DNA from: an uncultured Fodinibius sp.
GTDB taxonomy: Bacteria > Bacteroidota > Rhodothermia > Balneolales > Balneolaceae
Length of the DNA stretch: 64,000 nt
Assembly: GCA_913056455.1 (NCBI GenBank)
Contig: CAJXMJ010000005.1
Span: 1-64,000, forward strand
Direction: 5' to 3'
The notes under the pieces: model-generated
The model's input: the letters and a program-made list of their open reading frames with translations, nothing else
The model's database searches: none
What the model was told of the DNA's origin: nothing
Position numbers and translations under genes: made by a program
In this document: in pieces, positions 25,918 to 33,910 of the stretch
How the letters are laid out: each line of letters opens with the position of its first letter
Numbering within the stretch: the first letter of the stretch is position 1

Positions 25918-26931
25918 ATGAATATTTTGGGTATTGAGTCATCGTGTGACGAGACAGCCGCTGCTGTTTATACTGATGATGGCCTCCAGTCGAATATAAT
26001 AGCGTCTCAGGCCGTTCATCAGCAGTATGGCGGGGTTGTGCCCGAGCTCGCATCGCGGGCGCATCACAAGACTATCTGGCATACGGTGCAGCAGGCCCTT
26101 GAAGAGGGAGCTATACCGCTTTCTGATATCAATGCAGTGGCGGTAACGCAGGGGCCGGGGTTAATGGGTTCACTGTTGGTTGGACTTTGTTTTGCTAAAG
26201 GACTATGCCTATCCCGTAATATTCCTTTGGTGGGTGTTAATCATATGGATGCCCATATCTATGCCAACTTTATCGATGATAAACCTGAATATCCGTTTGT
26301 ATCATTAACAGTTTCCGGAGGTCATACCCAGCTCGTGCATGTTACGGCTCCCTTTGAGCATACCTTGTTGGGACAAACCCGTGATGATGCGGCTGGGGAA
26401 GCGTTTGATAAAATTGGCAAAATTTTAGGGCTGCCTTATCCGGCGGGGCCTGTTATAGACGAGCGATCAGAGCATGGAGATCCAAACTTCCATGACTTTC
26501 CCCAGGCAATGTTGGATAATGATTTTGAGTTTAGTTTCTCGGGACTCAAAACATCAGTTAAGTACTTTTTAGAAGATCAGGACAATGAAAAACAATTTTT
26601 GGATGAACACTTGGATGATATTTGTGCCAGTGTATCGCATGCGATTACCGAGGTATTGGTTAAGAAACTTCGCAATGCAATTGAGTATACTGGGGTAAAT
26701 ACAATCGCTTTGGCAGGAGGGGTATCAGCTAATTCCATGTTGCGAAGAAAAACTAATAAATTGGCAGAGCAAACCGGTTGTGAACTGCATATTCCCAAAT
26801 TGGCTTATTGCACTGATAACGCTGCTATGATTGCCATCACGGGTTATATGATGGCTCAGCGCCAGATGTTTTCAGATATGAAGACCAAACCTTTTGCAAA
26901 TTTGAAAGCGTTGGAAAGGAGAAAGATTTAA
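25918..26931 (+). CDS. tsaD: tRNA N6-adenosine threonylcarbamoyltransferase
   Basis: Transfers threonylcarbamoyl from its adenylate to A37 of ANN-decoding tRNAs, with TsaB, TsaE and TsaC. The 337-residue ASKHA-fold protein opens with ILGIESSCDETAAAVY, then YGGVVPELASRAHHK. The iron-binding HMDAH motif is near 109-113. SGGHTQLV is near 134, and GGVSANS and CTDNAAMIA follow in the C-terminal half. It ends 48 bp before rnhA, which is convergent, with a perfect 28-bp palindrome between them. Confidence 0.97.
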   Translation: MNILGIESSCDETAAAVYTDDGLQSNIIASQAVHQQYGGVVPELASRAHHKTIWHTVQQALEEGAIPLSDINAVAVTQGPGLMGSLLVGLCFAKGLCLSRNIPLVGVNHMDAHIYANFIDDKPEYPFVSLTVSGGHTQLVHVTAPFEHTLLGQTRDDAAGEAFDKIGKILGLPYPAGPVIDERSEHGDPNFHDFPQAMLDNDFEFSFSGLKTSVKYFLEDQDNEKQFLDEHLDDICASVSHAITEVLVKKLRNAIEYTGVNTIALAGGVSANSMLRRKTNKLAEQTGCELHIPKLAYCTDNAAMIAITGYMMAQRQMFSDMKTKPFANLKALERRKI

Positions 26932-26942
26932 AGGGATGTTTG

Positions 26943-26970
26943 GCAGGGATTTATTGCAATAAATCCCTGC
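26943..26970. terminator. Perfect palindrome between convergent tsaD and rnhA
   Basis: GCAGGGATTTATTG and its exact reverse complement form a 28-bp perfect palindrome, 12 bp after the tsaD stop and 10 bp before the rnhA end. Neither side has a T-run, so it is either a Rho-aided bidirectional terminator or a protein-binding site. Confidence 0.5.
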
Positions 26971-26979
26971 AAGGTAGGA

Positions 26980-27432
26980 TTATTGAAACCGCTTCGAAGC
27001 CTCTACTGCCAACGCATCTACTCGGTTGTTACGCTCATTATCAGAATGTCCTTTAACTTTTATCCATTCGACATCATGCGGTTGCATAGCAGTGAGCATC
27101 TCCTCCCACAAGTCTCGATTTTCAACCGGTTTCTTATTGGCCTTTTTCCATCCTCGTTTAAGCCAGGCATCTATCCAGCCTTGTTTAAAGGCGTTCACAA
27201 TTAGAGCACTGTCGCTGTGAATTTTTACGTGGCAGGGCTGGTTAAGCGCATTCAGTGCCTCAATTACGGCGCGCATCTCCATGCGATTGTTGGTAGTATC
27301 TTTTGCACCGCCCGTTAATTCTCTTTCTTCTCCATTCCACTGTAGCAGTACGCCCCATCCACCGGGACCGGGGTTTCCACTGCAGGCGCCATCTGTAAAT
27401 ACAATAACCGTTTTTTTCTTCTGTTTAGACAT
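26980..27432 (-). CDS. rnhA: Ribonuclease HI
   Basis: Cleaves RNA in RNA-DNA hybrids, removing primers and R-loops. The 150-residue protein carries the four carboxylates Asp14, Glu52, Asp74 and Asp139 and the His-containing GHSDN loop at 128-132. The handle region (about 80-100, WLKRGWKKANKKPV) is present as in E. coli, so it is the HI type rather than HII. Its first 8 bases overlap the end of pyrF, which suggests coupled translation from the pyrF transcript. Confidence 0.95.
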   Translation of the reverse strand: MSKQKKKTVIVFTDGACSGNPGPGGWGVLLQWNGEERELTGGAKDTTNNRMEMRAVIEALNALNQPCHVKIHSDSALIVNAFKQGWIDAWLKRGWKKANKKPVENRDLWEEMLTAMQPHDVEWIKVKGHSDNERNNRVDALAVEASKRFQ

Positions 27433-28276
27433 AGCGTTTTGTGATTGGGGCTAATTTCGTTTTTAGATTCTTTGCAGCGTCAGCTACCTGGCGATGCCAG
27501 TTAATTTCATTGTTGCCTGCATAAATGATACTCCTGCTGGAGTTGATAAGGGGAATACCAGAGTGTTGTTCCAGAGATTTGTTGAGTTCTTCAATCGAGC
27601 CTCCCTGTTTGCCAACTCCCGGAATAAGCAATGGAGATTCGGAAAATTCCTTGATGACAGGTTCTAACATGTTTGCTTTTGTTGCTCCTACGACCATCCC
27701 GATAGAGGTTTTGCTTGATTGCTGCTTTATCTTTAGCTCTCCGGAAATAAAGCTCGAAATAGTTTGTCCTCCCGCTAATTCTTTTAGCAGGATGTCTTTA
27801 GCTCCGGGATTTGAAGTCAACGTCAGTACGTAAATGCCTTTAGAGGTATCATTCAGAAATGGATCCAGGGTTTCAAAACCCATGAGAGGATTCAAGGTTA
27901 CGGCATCTACATCAAAGTGATCAAAAAAGGCATTGGCATAATGCTGAGCAGTAGAATTGATGTCCCCGCGTTTGGCATCGGCGATTATGATCTTGTTATC
28001 CGGGATATAGTTTAAGATGGCCTCAAACGTCTGCCATCCGGCCGTACCCAATGCTTCAAAAAAACCGAGATTTGGTTTATATGCTGCACAGTATTCAGTT
28101 GTTACATCAATTACCTTTTTAAGGAATTGTTCTACTTTGAGATGATCAGGGTTATGCTTAGAAGTGATCGGATCCGGCATCAAATCCAGGTTGGGATCAA
28201 GTCCCACACAAAGGGCGGACTCGGTATTTTGTACAGCTGATCTTAGTTTTTCGCTGAAAGTCATAGGGTTAATCAT
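27425..28276 (-). CDS. pyrF: Orotidine 5'-phosphate decarboxylase (type 2)
   Basis: Decarboxylates OMP to UMP, the last step of de novo pyrimidine synthesis. The long type-2 form (Mycobacterium-like) is indicated by CVGLDPNLDLMPD at the N-terminus and the catalytic DAKRGDINST motif about 100 residues later, with GVGKQGGS near the end. The longest ORF starts at 28375, but that start would put the minus-strand terminator at 28327-28360 inside the gene, so I chose the ATG at 28276 (MINPMTF); the ATG at 28264 (MTFSEKL) is equally plausible. Neither has a clear ribosome-binding site. It overlaps rnhA by 8 bases. Confidence 0.9.
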   Translation of the reverse strand: MINPMTFSEKLRSAVQNTESALCVGLDPNLDLMPDPITSKHNPDHLKVEQFLKKVIDVTTEYCAAYKPNLGFFEALGTAGWQTFEAILNYIPDNKIIIADAKRGDINSTAQHYANAFFDHFDVDAVTLNPLMGFETLDPFLNDTSKGIYVLTLTSNPGAKDILLKELAGGQTISSFISGELKIKQQSSKTSIGMVVGATKANMLEPVIKEFSESPLLIPGVGKQGGSIEELNKSLEQHSGIPLINSSRSIIYAGNNEINWHRQVADAAKNLKTKLAPITKRYV

Positions 28277-28326
28277 TTTAAGTTCAGCGGAAGATACAAA
28301 GGGCAGGGAGGAATCGAAATCCAACA

Positions 28327-28360
28327 AATAAAAAAAGCGGAGGGAAAGTCCCTCCGCTTT
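28327..28360 (-). terminator. Terminator of the fadL-SGNH operon
   Basis: AAAGCGGAGGG and CCCTCCGCTTT form an 11-bp stem around AAAGT. The flanking A-tract on the plus strand gives a T-tract on the minus strand, so it stops minus-strand transcripts arriving from the SGNH gene. Confidence 0.85.
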
Positions 28361-28386
28361 GAACTCATTGAACAAATTGTTGCTTA

Positions 28387-29922
28387 TTAATTTGCAACAG
28401 GAATACCTTCAGGGATCTTAGCTATATTTATTTTATCGATGTCCCCATTGGTTGCACTGTTAAGTGTTTCAATCAGCTCATTAGTCAAGGCCGCATGAGC
28501 GCGATTAGAGGGATGGATGCCATCCAGACTAAACAAGCTTCCAATGGTAGGTTGTAAAGTTACATTGGAGTTGGGATCAGTATACTGACCATCCTGGATG
28601 ACCTGATCAAAAAAGCTGTTCACATCAAACTGGACATCACCTTGTGAGGCAATAACAGAATTGAAGATTCCGGTTACTGTATTGGTGATGCTAATCTCAT
28701 TTGTACCAAGTACAAATTGATTTGGAAATGGATTTTGGCCGCTCAATCCAAATGGCTCATCAAAATTAAATCCATCATAGTTTGCTGCGAATGTTTGGGC
28801 TTCTGCAGGACCAAACGTTTGTTCGTACTGTCCAATGGTAATTTGGGTCATGGTATCCTCAATATCTGATTGAGAATAATTCGCAACTTCCTGCTCTGTT
28901 GCTACACCAGCATTGACGATATACCCTCTCCAATAATTGAGAATAGCAGTAACGGCTGCTTCATCATATGATGGAGCCTGAGGATTAGCACTTACTCCTA
29001 TATAAGGCAGATAGTCTCGTGCCGTCAATAAGATAAGTGCTTGAGAAGGATCATCTAGATTAACTTTTTCAATCAAACCAGCCGGTTCTCGATTCTCTGA
29101 TGCTCCAATTTGCTGATTTTCCTGATAGAAAGTTTTCTGAACGACCAACCCAGGTACTTGTTCATTGCCTTCAATTTGAGCTTGGAACTGGGGGCCAACG
29201 GTTGTAGCGAAAGGAATACTTGCTACGGATGGTATATTTGCTGTGATTACTGTTGGATCAGATTCCAGATTTTGAATCTGGGTAATGGCAGAAACATACT
29301 GCGTCTGGAAATTGGATGGATTCGTAAATTGACGGAGTCCACCACTTGTTACGTAAGTAAGGATATCGTTATTTCCCAGCCAGAATGATACAACTGTTGG
29401 TTGCAATGCCTCAACAGCAGCATGGATATTTGGTAATGGGCTTTGTGGATTTCCTTCATTTACAATTAGTGGATAAAAGGGATTGTTGTCAGGGGCATTA
29501 AGGTATGCATCAACTTTTATGCCGGGTACGCCCAGATTATTATAAGGTTGACCAATTCCGGTATTAATTGGTTGTCCTTGGTTGGTATTGTATTGTGTAG
29601 TACTATTCTCCAAACTGGTAAGCTCAATACGTCCGGGATCACCAATACCAGGATTACCAATTAATGGTTGTTCAAAGTTTTCGATCTGTAGTTGACGAGC
29701 CAGTAGGTTTGGGAACGAGTACTCCTGAGCATCTTCATAGAGAGCATTGCTTTGAAAGCCTGCCGTCAAGCTGTTCCCAACCGCAACGTACGAAGAAAAG
29801 TCAGCGTCGCCGGTATCTACCGGTTCAACATCCAGATCCTGATAATCCTTACAACTTGTAATGAGCGCCAGTACAAGAACCAGCGACAGAAGTTTCTTGG
29901 AATGTTTTATTAAATAATTCAT
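28387..29922 (-). CDS. SGNH/GDSL-hydrolase-like lipoprotein (paralogue 1)
   Basis: A 511-residue predicted lipoprotein (signal peptide ending LITSC, acylated Cys24). The SGNH blocks are GNSLTAG with nucleophile Ser51 (usual Asp replaced by Asn), GNND in WLGNNDILTY and DGIHP, supplying the Asp-His pair near 472. The family acts on esters of fatty acids, sugars or polymers; this substrate is unknown. It is more than twice the length of a minimal SGNH domain, with an added central stretch (about 220-420). It lies 21 bp after the FadL-like gene, in the same operon, and is clearly related to the lipoprotein at 32219-33898. Confidence 0.8.
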   Translation of the reverse strand: MNYLIKHSKKLLSLVLVLALITSCKDYQDLDVEPVDTGDADFSSYVAVGNSLTAGFQSNALYEDAQEYSFPNLLARQLQIENFEQPLIGNPGIGDPGRIELTSLENSTTQYNTNQGQPINTGIGQPYNNLGVPGIKVDAYLNAPDNNPFYPLIVNEGNPQSPLPNIHAAVEALQPTVVSFWLGNNDILTYVTSGGLRQFTNPSNFQTQYVSAITQIQNLESDPTVITANIPSVASIPFATTVGPQFQAQIEGNEQVPGLVVQKTFYQENQQIGASENREPAGLIEKVNLDDPSQALILLTARDYLPYIGVSANPQAPSYDEAAVTAILNYWRGYIVNAGVATEQEVANYSQSDIEDTMTQITIGQYEQTFGPAEAQTFAANYDGFNFDEPFGLSGQNPFPNQFVLGTNEISITNTVTGIFNSVIASQGDVQFDVNSFFDQVIQDGQYTDPNSNVTLQPTIGSLFSLDGIHPSNRAHAALTNELIETLNSATNGDIDKINIAKIPEGIPVAN

Positions 29923-29943
29923 AGCGTAATATCCTTAATTCAA

Positions 29944-31197
29944 TTATAAATTCAGTGTGAAGCCGAGGCCGGGAAGATTGGCATAGGTGGTATAAACACC
30001 GTCAATGCCGCCTTCATGAGTGTTTGTAACTTTTCGTTGCTTAGCCCGGATAAAGATATAAGAGGCATCAACAGCAAGATAATCAGTAACCTGATAGCTT
30101 AAACCACCGGAAAATAACCAGCGATCGGAATCCGGAAGGGTTGGATCTACATAACGATCGCGAATGGGATTTTCGTCATAGGCAATACCCCCGCGGACCG
30201 TTAAGCCTTCAACAGGTAACTCAGTATATTCAGCCCCAAAACGCAGCTGCCATGAATTGTCATAATTTCGCTCGTTTACGATTGTACTGCCTCCGAGTGC
30301 AGGTATGGGTTGATCAAATTCAATAGCAAGTTCATCGTAACTTGACCAGCCCCACCAGACGTAGTCGAGCTCAGTTCTTAAGCCTTCAATGGGCTCTACA
30401 TTAAGAGCTACTACATAGCTTGCGGGTAGCGTAATTTCTGCACCGCCCTGAGCAGAGGAGGGGAAGCCGACACTCAGATTTTGAAATGTGGCATCACCTT
30501 CAAACTCAGTAGTAACTTCACTTCGATAGGTAAATCCAAGTGTAACTTTGTCTGTGGGTTCGTATTGAAGGCCGGCATTAAATCCGAAGGCAGGCTCTTT
30601 AAGATCTCCGTCCAGAGCAAACGTACCTTCAGGGGAGAAGTTGGTGACGGCGCGGCTCAGTTTTACCTTTCCGTGTGCCGCAATGCGCAAGCCGGCCCCA
30701 ACTCGGATATTACCGATCCCCGTATCGGAAAACTCGTACCCTACCGAAGGGGTAACAAAAATAGTTTCAATGCTGGTTTCTATTGAAGATCCTCTGCCTA
30801 CCCAGTCTTCAGGCCATTTGGTACCGAGTCCAAATGGAGCATAAACTCCAATTCCCGCGGTTAAATTGTTGGTAATTTGATAGGAGCCATAAAAGTTTGG
30901 AACCAAGAATTCCTGTTTCTCCATCTTGGTTTCTTGCCCCATAGGGCCTAATGGTGAGAGATTTCGAAAAGAAGAGCGGGGAGCAATAATAGTGGCGCCG
31001 CCGGTTATATTTATTCCTTCCAATCCACCTAAACCAGCGGGATTATAAAAGATAGTTGATGCGTCATCAGCATAGGCCGAAAAAGCGCCGAGCACTCCGT
31101 TGGCTCGTACACTGGCCTCATAGATCGAAAATCCGCTGGCAAATGCGGATCCTGCACACAAAAATACAAGACAAATAGTAGCAATTAGTTTTCGCAT
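29944..31197 (-). CDS. OmpP1/FadL-family outer-membrane transport protein
   Basis: A 417-residue beta-barrel protein with signal peptide MRKLIATICLVFLCAGSAFA. The mature N-terminus begins GFSIYEASVRANG, then DDASTIFYNPAGLGGLEG, the plug or hatch segment typical of the FadL/TodX/OmpP1 group, which moves long-chain fatty acids or other hydrophobic molecules across the outer membrane by lateral diffusion. Strand-rich sequence runs to the end, closing with an aromatic strand (NLPGLGFTLNL). It is the first gene of an operon with the SGNH lipoprotein. Confidence 0.85.
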   Translation of the reverse strand: MRKLIATICLVFLCAGSAFASGFSIYEASVRANGVLGAFSAYADDASTIFYNPAGLGGLEGINITGGATIIAPRSSFRNLSPLGPMGQETKMEKQEFLVPNFYGSYQITNNLTAGIGVYAPFGLGTKWPEDWVGRGSSIETSIETIFVTPSVGYEFSDTGIGNIRVGAGLRIAAHGKVKLSRAVTNFSPEGTFALDGDLKEPAFGFNAGLQYEPTDKVTLGFTYRSEVTTEFEGDATFQNLSVGFPSSAQGGAEITLPASYVVALNVEPIEGLRTELDYVWWGWSSYDELAIEFDQPIPALGGSTIVNERNYDNSWQLRFGAEYTELPVEGLTVRGGIAYDENPIRDRYVDPTLPDSDRWLFSGGLSYQVTDYLAVDASYIFIRAKQRKVTNTHEGGIDGVYTTYANLPGLGFTLNL

Positions 31198-31280
31198 AGA
31201 TTTTTGATGTTTATTTAGTTGTTGAGATGATCGTTATTCAAACTATTGAGGTGTAACCGGTTTCATTTTGCCGTTTACTC

Positions 31281-31301
31281 ATAGTTAACAGCGTTAACTA
31301 T
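31281..31301. promoter_or_regulatory. Palindromic operator candidate before the fadL-like gene
   Basis: ATAGTTAAC, AGC, GTTAACTAT is a perfect 9-bp inverted repeat with a 3-base centre, 84-104 bp before the fadL-like start and 105-125 bp before the divergent methyltransferase start. Symmetry and position suit a dimeric repressor. There is no T-run, so it is not a terminator. Confidence 0.45.
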
Positions 31302-31319
31302 AAATAATCAAAACCTTGG

Positions 31320-31327
31320 CAAATATA
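31320..31327 (-). promoter_or_regulatory. Possible -7 box for the fadL-SGNH operon
   Basis: CAAATATA on the plus strand reads TATATTTG on the minus strand, a perfect TAnnTTTG. It lies upstream of the palindrome and 123 bp before the fadL-like ATG. If used, the transcript's 5' region would include the palindrome, a common repressor arrangement. Confidence 0.35.
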
Positions 31328-31405
31328 AAAGTATCAGTTTGCAATAAGCGTACTTTTTTACTTCATTCGTGCATAAAATAATGTAAATAGCAATAAAATT
31401 GCCTT

Positions 31406-32149
31406 ATGGATTGGTTCGAAGAGTGGTTCAACAGTCCCCTTTACGAAAAACTGTATGCCGATCGGGATGAAAAGGAAGCAGAACAGCTAATTGAATTTTT
31501 AGAAGAAACCCTGCTATCAGAGCAGTATCACTCTATTCTTGATTTGGGGTGTGGCCGGGGACGACACTCGCATAACTTGGCAAAACGCGGGTATGAGGTT
31601 ACAGGTATTGACCTATCCCCGGAAGCGATAAAAACAGCGAAAGAGAAAGCCAGCGAACTTGGATTGCAAAATACGGAATTTAAGGTGCGTGATATGCGAG
31701 ATCCATTGCCCCAGAAATTTGACGCCATCGTAAACTTATTTACGACCTTCGGCTATTTTAAAAGTGACGAAGAAAATGCTTCTGTGTTGGATAGTGTCAT
31801 AAAAATGCTGAAAAAGGAGGGGCTTTTTGTGCTCGACTATCTAAATGCGGAGAAGGTAAAACAAGATTTTGTGTCCGAGGAGGAAGGAGAGTTTCAAGGA
31901 ATACAATATGAGATTAAGCGCTATATCAAAAATGGAGCAATTCATAAAGATATTGCATTTGCGGGAGATAAATTAGATAAACCCCGTGTTTACTGGGAGC
32001 GTGTGAAGTTGTATGGATTGGATTGGTTTAAAAAAGAGATGGATAAGAGAAACCTGGAGATTATAGATGTAAATGGGGATTATCAAGGCGGAAATTATGA
32101 TCCGCAGTCAAGCCCACGGTTATTGATAATTAGTAGGTTATCAAAATAA
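31406..32149 (+). CDS. Class I SAM-dependent methyltransferase
   Basis: A 247-residue cytoplasmic methyltransferase. The Rossmann motifs are [19 protein letters not shown] at about 48-66 (SAM glycine-rich loop) and [10 protein letters not shown], with later [13 protein letters not shown]. It most resembles the small unassigned methyltransferases with a C-terminal strand domain seen in many bacteria. It is a single gene on the opposite strand between the two SGNH loci, and its substrate is unknown. Its terminator is shared with the downstream convergent gene. Confidence 0.75.
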   Translation: MDWFEEWFNSPLYEKLYADRDEKEAEQLIEFLEETLLSEQYHSILDLGCGRGRHSHNLAKRGYEVTGIDLSPEAIKTAKEKASELGLQNTEFKVRDMRDPLPQKFDAIVNLFTTFGYFKSDEENASVLDSVIKMLKKEGLFVLDYLNAEKVKQDFVSEEEGEFQGIQYEIKRYIKNGAIHKDIAFAGDKLDKPRVYWERVKLYGLDWFKKEMDKRNLEIIDVNGDYQGGNYDPQSSPRLLIISRLSK

Positions 32150-32155
32150 GAGTCG

Positions 32156-32193
32156 AAAAAAGAGAGGTCATCTCAATATTGAGATGACCTCTT
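32156..32193. terminator. Bidirectional terminator
   Basis: A perfect 30-bp palindrome at 32163-32192 (half-site AGAGGTCATCTCAAT) sits between the convergent methyltransferase and SGNH lipoprotein genes. The minus strand continues into CTTTTTTC; the plus strand has only CTTTATAAG, so it works better for the lipoprotein side. Confidence 0.85.
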
Positions 32194-32218
32194 TATAAGT
32201 GTTATATCTGGGAAGAAT

Positions 32219-33898
32219 TTATTTTACAGAAATTCCGAAGGTGAAATTTTCTGATACTCTTTTCTCCTGCTGTTGGCTTACACAATTTCCTGCACAAAGC
32301 TGGACGCTTGGTAAATCAAGTACATCTACTTCCGGAATACTCGCTCCGAATGCGCTTTCAATAACACGGATAAACTCATTAGCCAAAATGGCATTTCCTC
32401 TTGGGTTGGGATGGATGCCGTCCGTGGAAAATACGCCATTGGGAGAAAAATCGGGCTGTAGTAGCGTACCCTGAACACGGATTCCCAACTCACCGTCAAC
32501 GCCAAATAGGTCCGCAAAAGCACCCAAATTGGTATTGGGGTTTCCAGGAAAACCGGCATTGATATCGAAAAGTGCCAACCGGTCGGAGTTTTGGGCAACA
32601 GTGGTGGCAATAATTGTATTAAAGGCTGTGGTTCTGCTTTGAATTTGCTGTTGTTCAGGGACGGTCAAGTAGTAAGCATCACCAAAAGCCGACTCCTGCG
32701 AGTCATACCCCAAAGGAATAACCACGCCTATGGTAGTTGGTGTCTGACTTTGTGGATTTAACTCTGTCCCCAGCACGGCTCCGGCTGATAAGGTAACCAG
32801 TTCATTGGCATTTAGTGGACGTGATTGTTCATATGGTTTCAAAGCTTGGCGTTGTTCTGGAGGTAGACCCAGAGCGTCAAATTCATTATCTAGCTTGGGC
32901 AAGTCAGGATCATTGACTAAAATAGGATTGGATCCTTCTTGGTAATTAACCTTTCGGGCATCCATATCCTCTTGAGAGCGATTAGGGAATTGGTCAGCTA
33001 CTGCTTGCAGGGCAGCATTGACACTGGCTAATCCCTGATTGAGTTGTGTTGCTTCTTCGGCCGATAACTCTACTGCATCATAGGAAACTGCTTGGAAAAA
33101 GGGGACCGTAGAAACAGGGGGGATTGTTGCTACGACACCACTTGCGGTGGTATTGTTCATTAGTTGACTTATAGTCGTAGTAAAATAGTTTTCAAAATCC
33201 TGCTCCGATGTTAAAATATTAGGATTTGATGCTCCTGATACTGCGTATCCCAACACATCATTGTTCCCAATCCAAAGTGTAAAAAATGAAGGTTGTGTGG
33301 CGACCGCATCTCCCAGTATGGTTGATGAACCTGGATTTGAAGCAAATCGAGCATAAAAGGGATTAAACGCAGGGTCCGACTGTGGCCCACCGGTAGCAGG
33401 AGTTAACAATTGACCAACAAGTATCCCGGGTACACCAAAATTGTTGAGTTCACCGGTATCTCCTTCGTAGGGAGTGATTTCATCGCCTCCTACTGTCGGG
33501 GATGGGCCCGGAATACTGGTATCCAGCTTATATCGACCTAAAATCGGCCCTCCCTGCGGTTGTTCAACGGACGTATTAAACCCGAGTTCAGAATTAATAT
33601 CAGGCTGGTTAAAATTGCCGGGGGCTCCCGCATATTGCATTTGCTGGTGGAGGAGAGCAGCAAGGGAATATTCTTGTCCCATGTTATAAAGCGCTCCGTC
33701 CATGTAACCGGCCGTCAACGAATTACCGATGGCTATATAGTTGCTGAAATCAGCTGACCCCGCATCTCCGGAAATAGGTTCGGGGGTTGGATTTTCTTCG
33801 AGCTGATCTTCAACAAGAGAATCATAACTGCCTTCACATGAAAACAAAAAGGCAGCGATAAATAATAAAGCAAATAATGTTTTTAAATAAGATATCAT
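32219..33898 (-). CDS. SGNH/GDSL-hydrolase-like lipoprotein (paralogue 2)
   Basis: A 559-residue predicted lipoprotein (signal peptide ending FLFSC, Cys21) paralogous to the 28387-29922 protein: both have DFS-Y-A-GNSLTAG near 50-65, GQEYS/QEYS, IGNND and DGIHP-N/SRG/A in the same order. Ser60 is the predicted nucleophile, and the DGIHP pair near 510 supplies Asp and His. It has longer Asn/Pro-rich insertions than paralogue 1. It lies 12 bp after the TonB-dependent receptor gene and would be cotranscribed. Function, probably surface esterase or lipase, is inferred from the motifs and neighbour. Confidence 0.8.
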   Translation of the reverse strand: MISYLKTLFALLFIAAFLFSCEGSYDSLVEDQLEENPTPEPISGDAGSADFSNYIAIGNSLTAGYMDGALYNMGQEYSLAALLHQQMQYAGAPGNFNQPDINSELGFNTSVEQPQGGPILGRYKLDTSIPGPSPTVGGDEITPYEGDTGELNNFGVPGILVGQLLTPATGGPQSDPAFNPFYARFASNPGSSTILGDAVATQPSFFTLWIGNNDVLGYAVSGASNPNILTSEQDFENYFTTTISQLMNNTTASGVVATIPPVSTVPFFQAVSYDAVELSAEEATQLNQGLASVNAALQAVADQFPNRSQEDMDARKVNYQEGSNPILVNDPDLPKLDNEFDALGLPPEQRQALKPYEQSRPLNANELVTLSAGAVLGTELNPQSQTPTTIGVVIPLGYDSQESAFGDAYYLTVPEQQQIQSRTTAFNTIIATTVAQNSDRLALFDINAGFPGNPNTNLGAFADLFGVDGELGIRVQGTLLQPDFSPNGVFSTDGIHPNPRGNAILANEFIRVIESAFGASIPEVDVLDLPSVQLCAGNCVSQQQEKRVSENFTFGISVK

Positions 33899-33910
33899 GG
33901 TATCAGTAGT

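Noticed and set aside
28277-28375. N-terminal extension of pyrF
   Set aside because: It would place the strong minus-strand terminator at 28327-28360 inside the coding region and is not part of the family's N-terminus.
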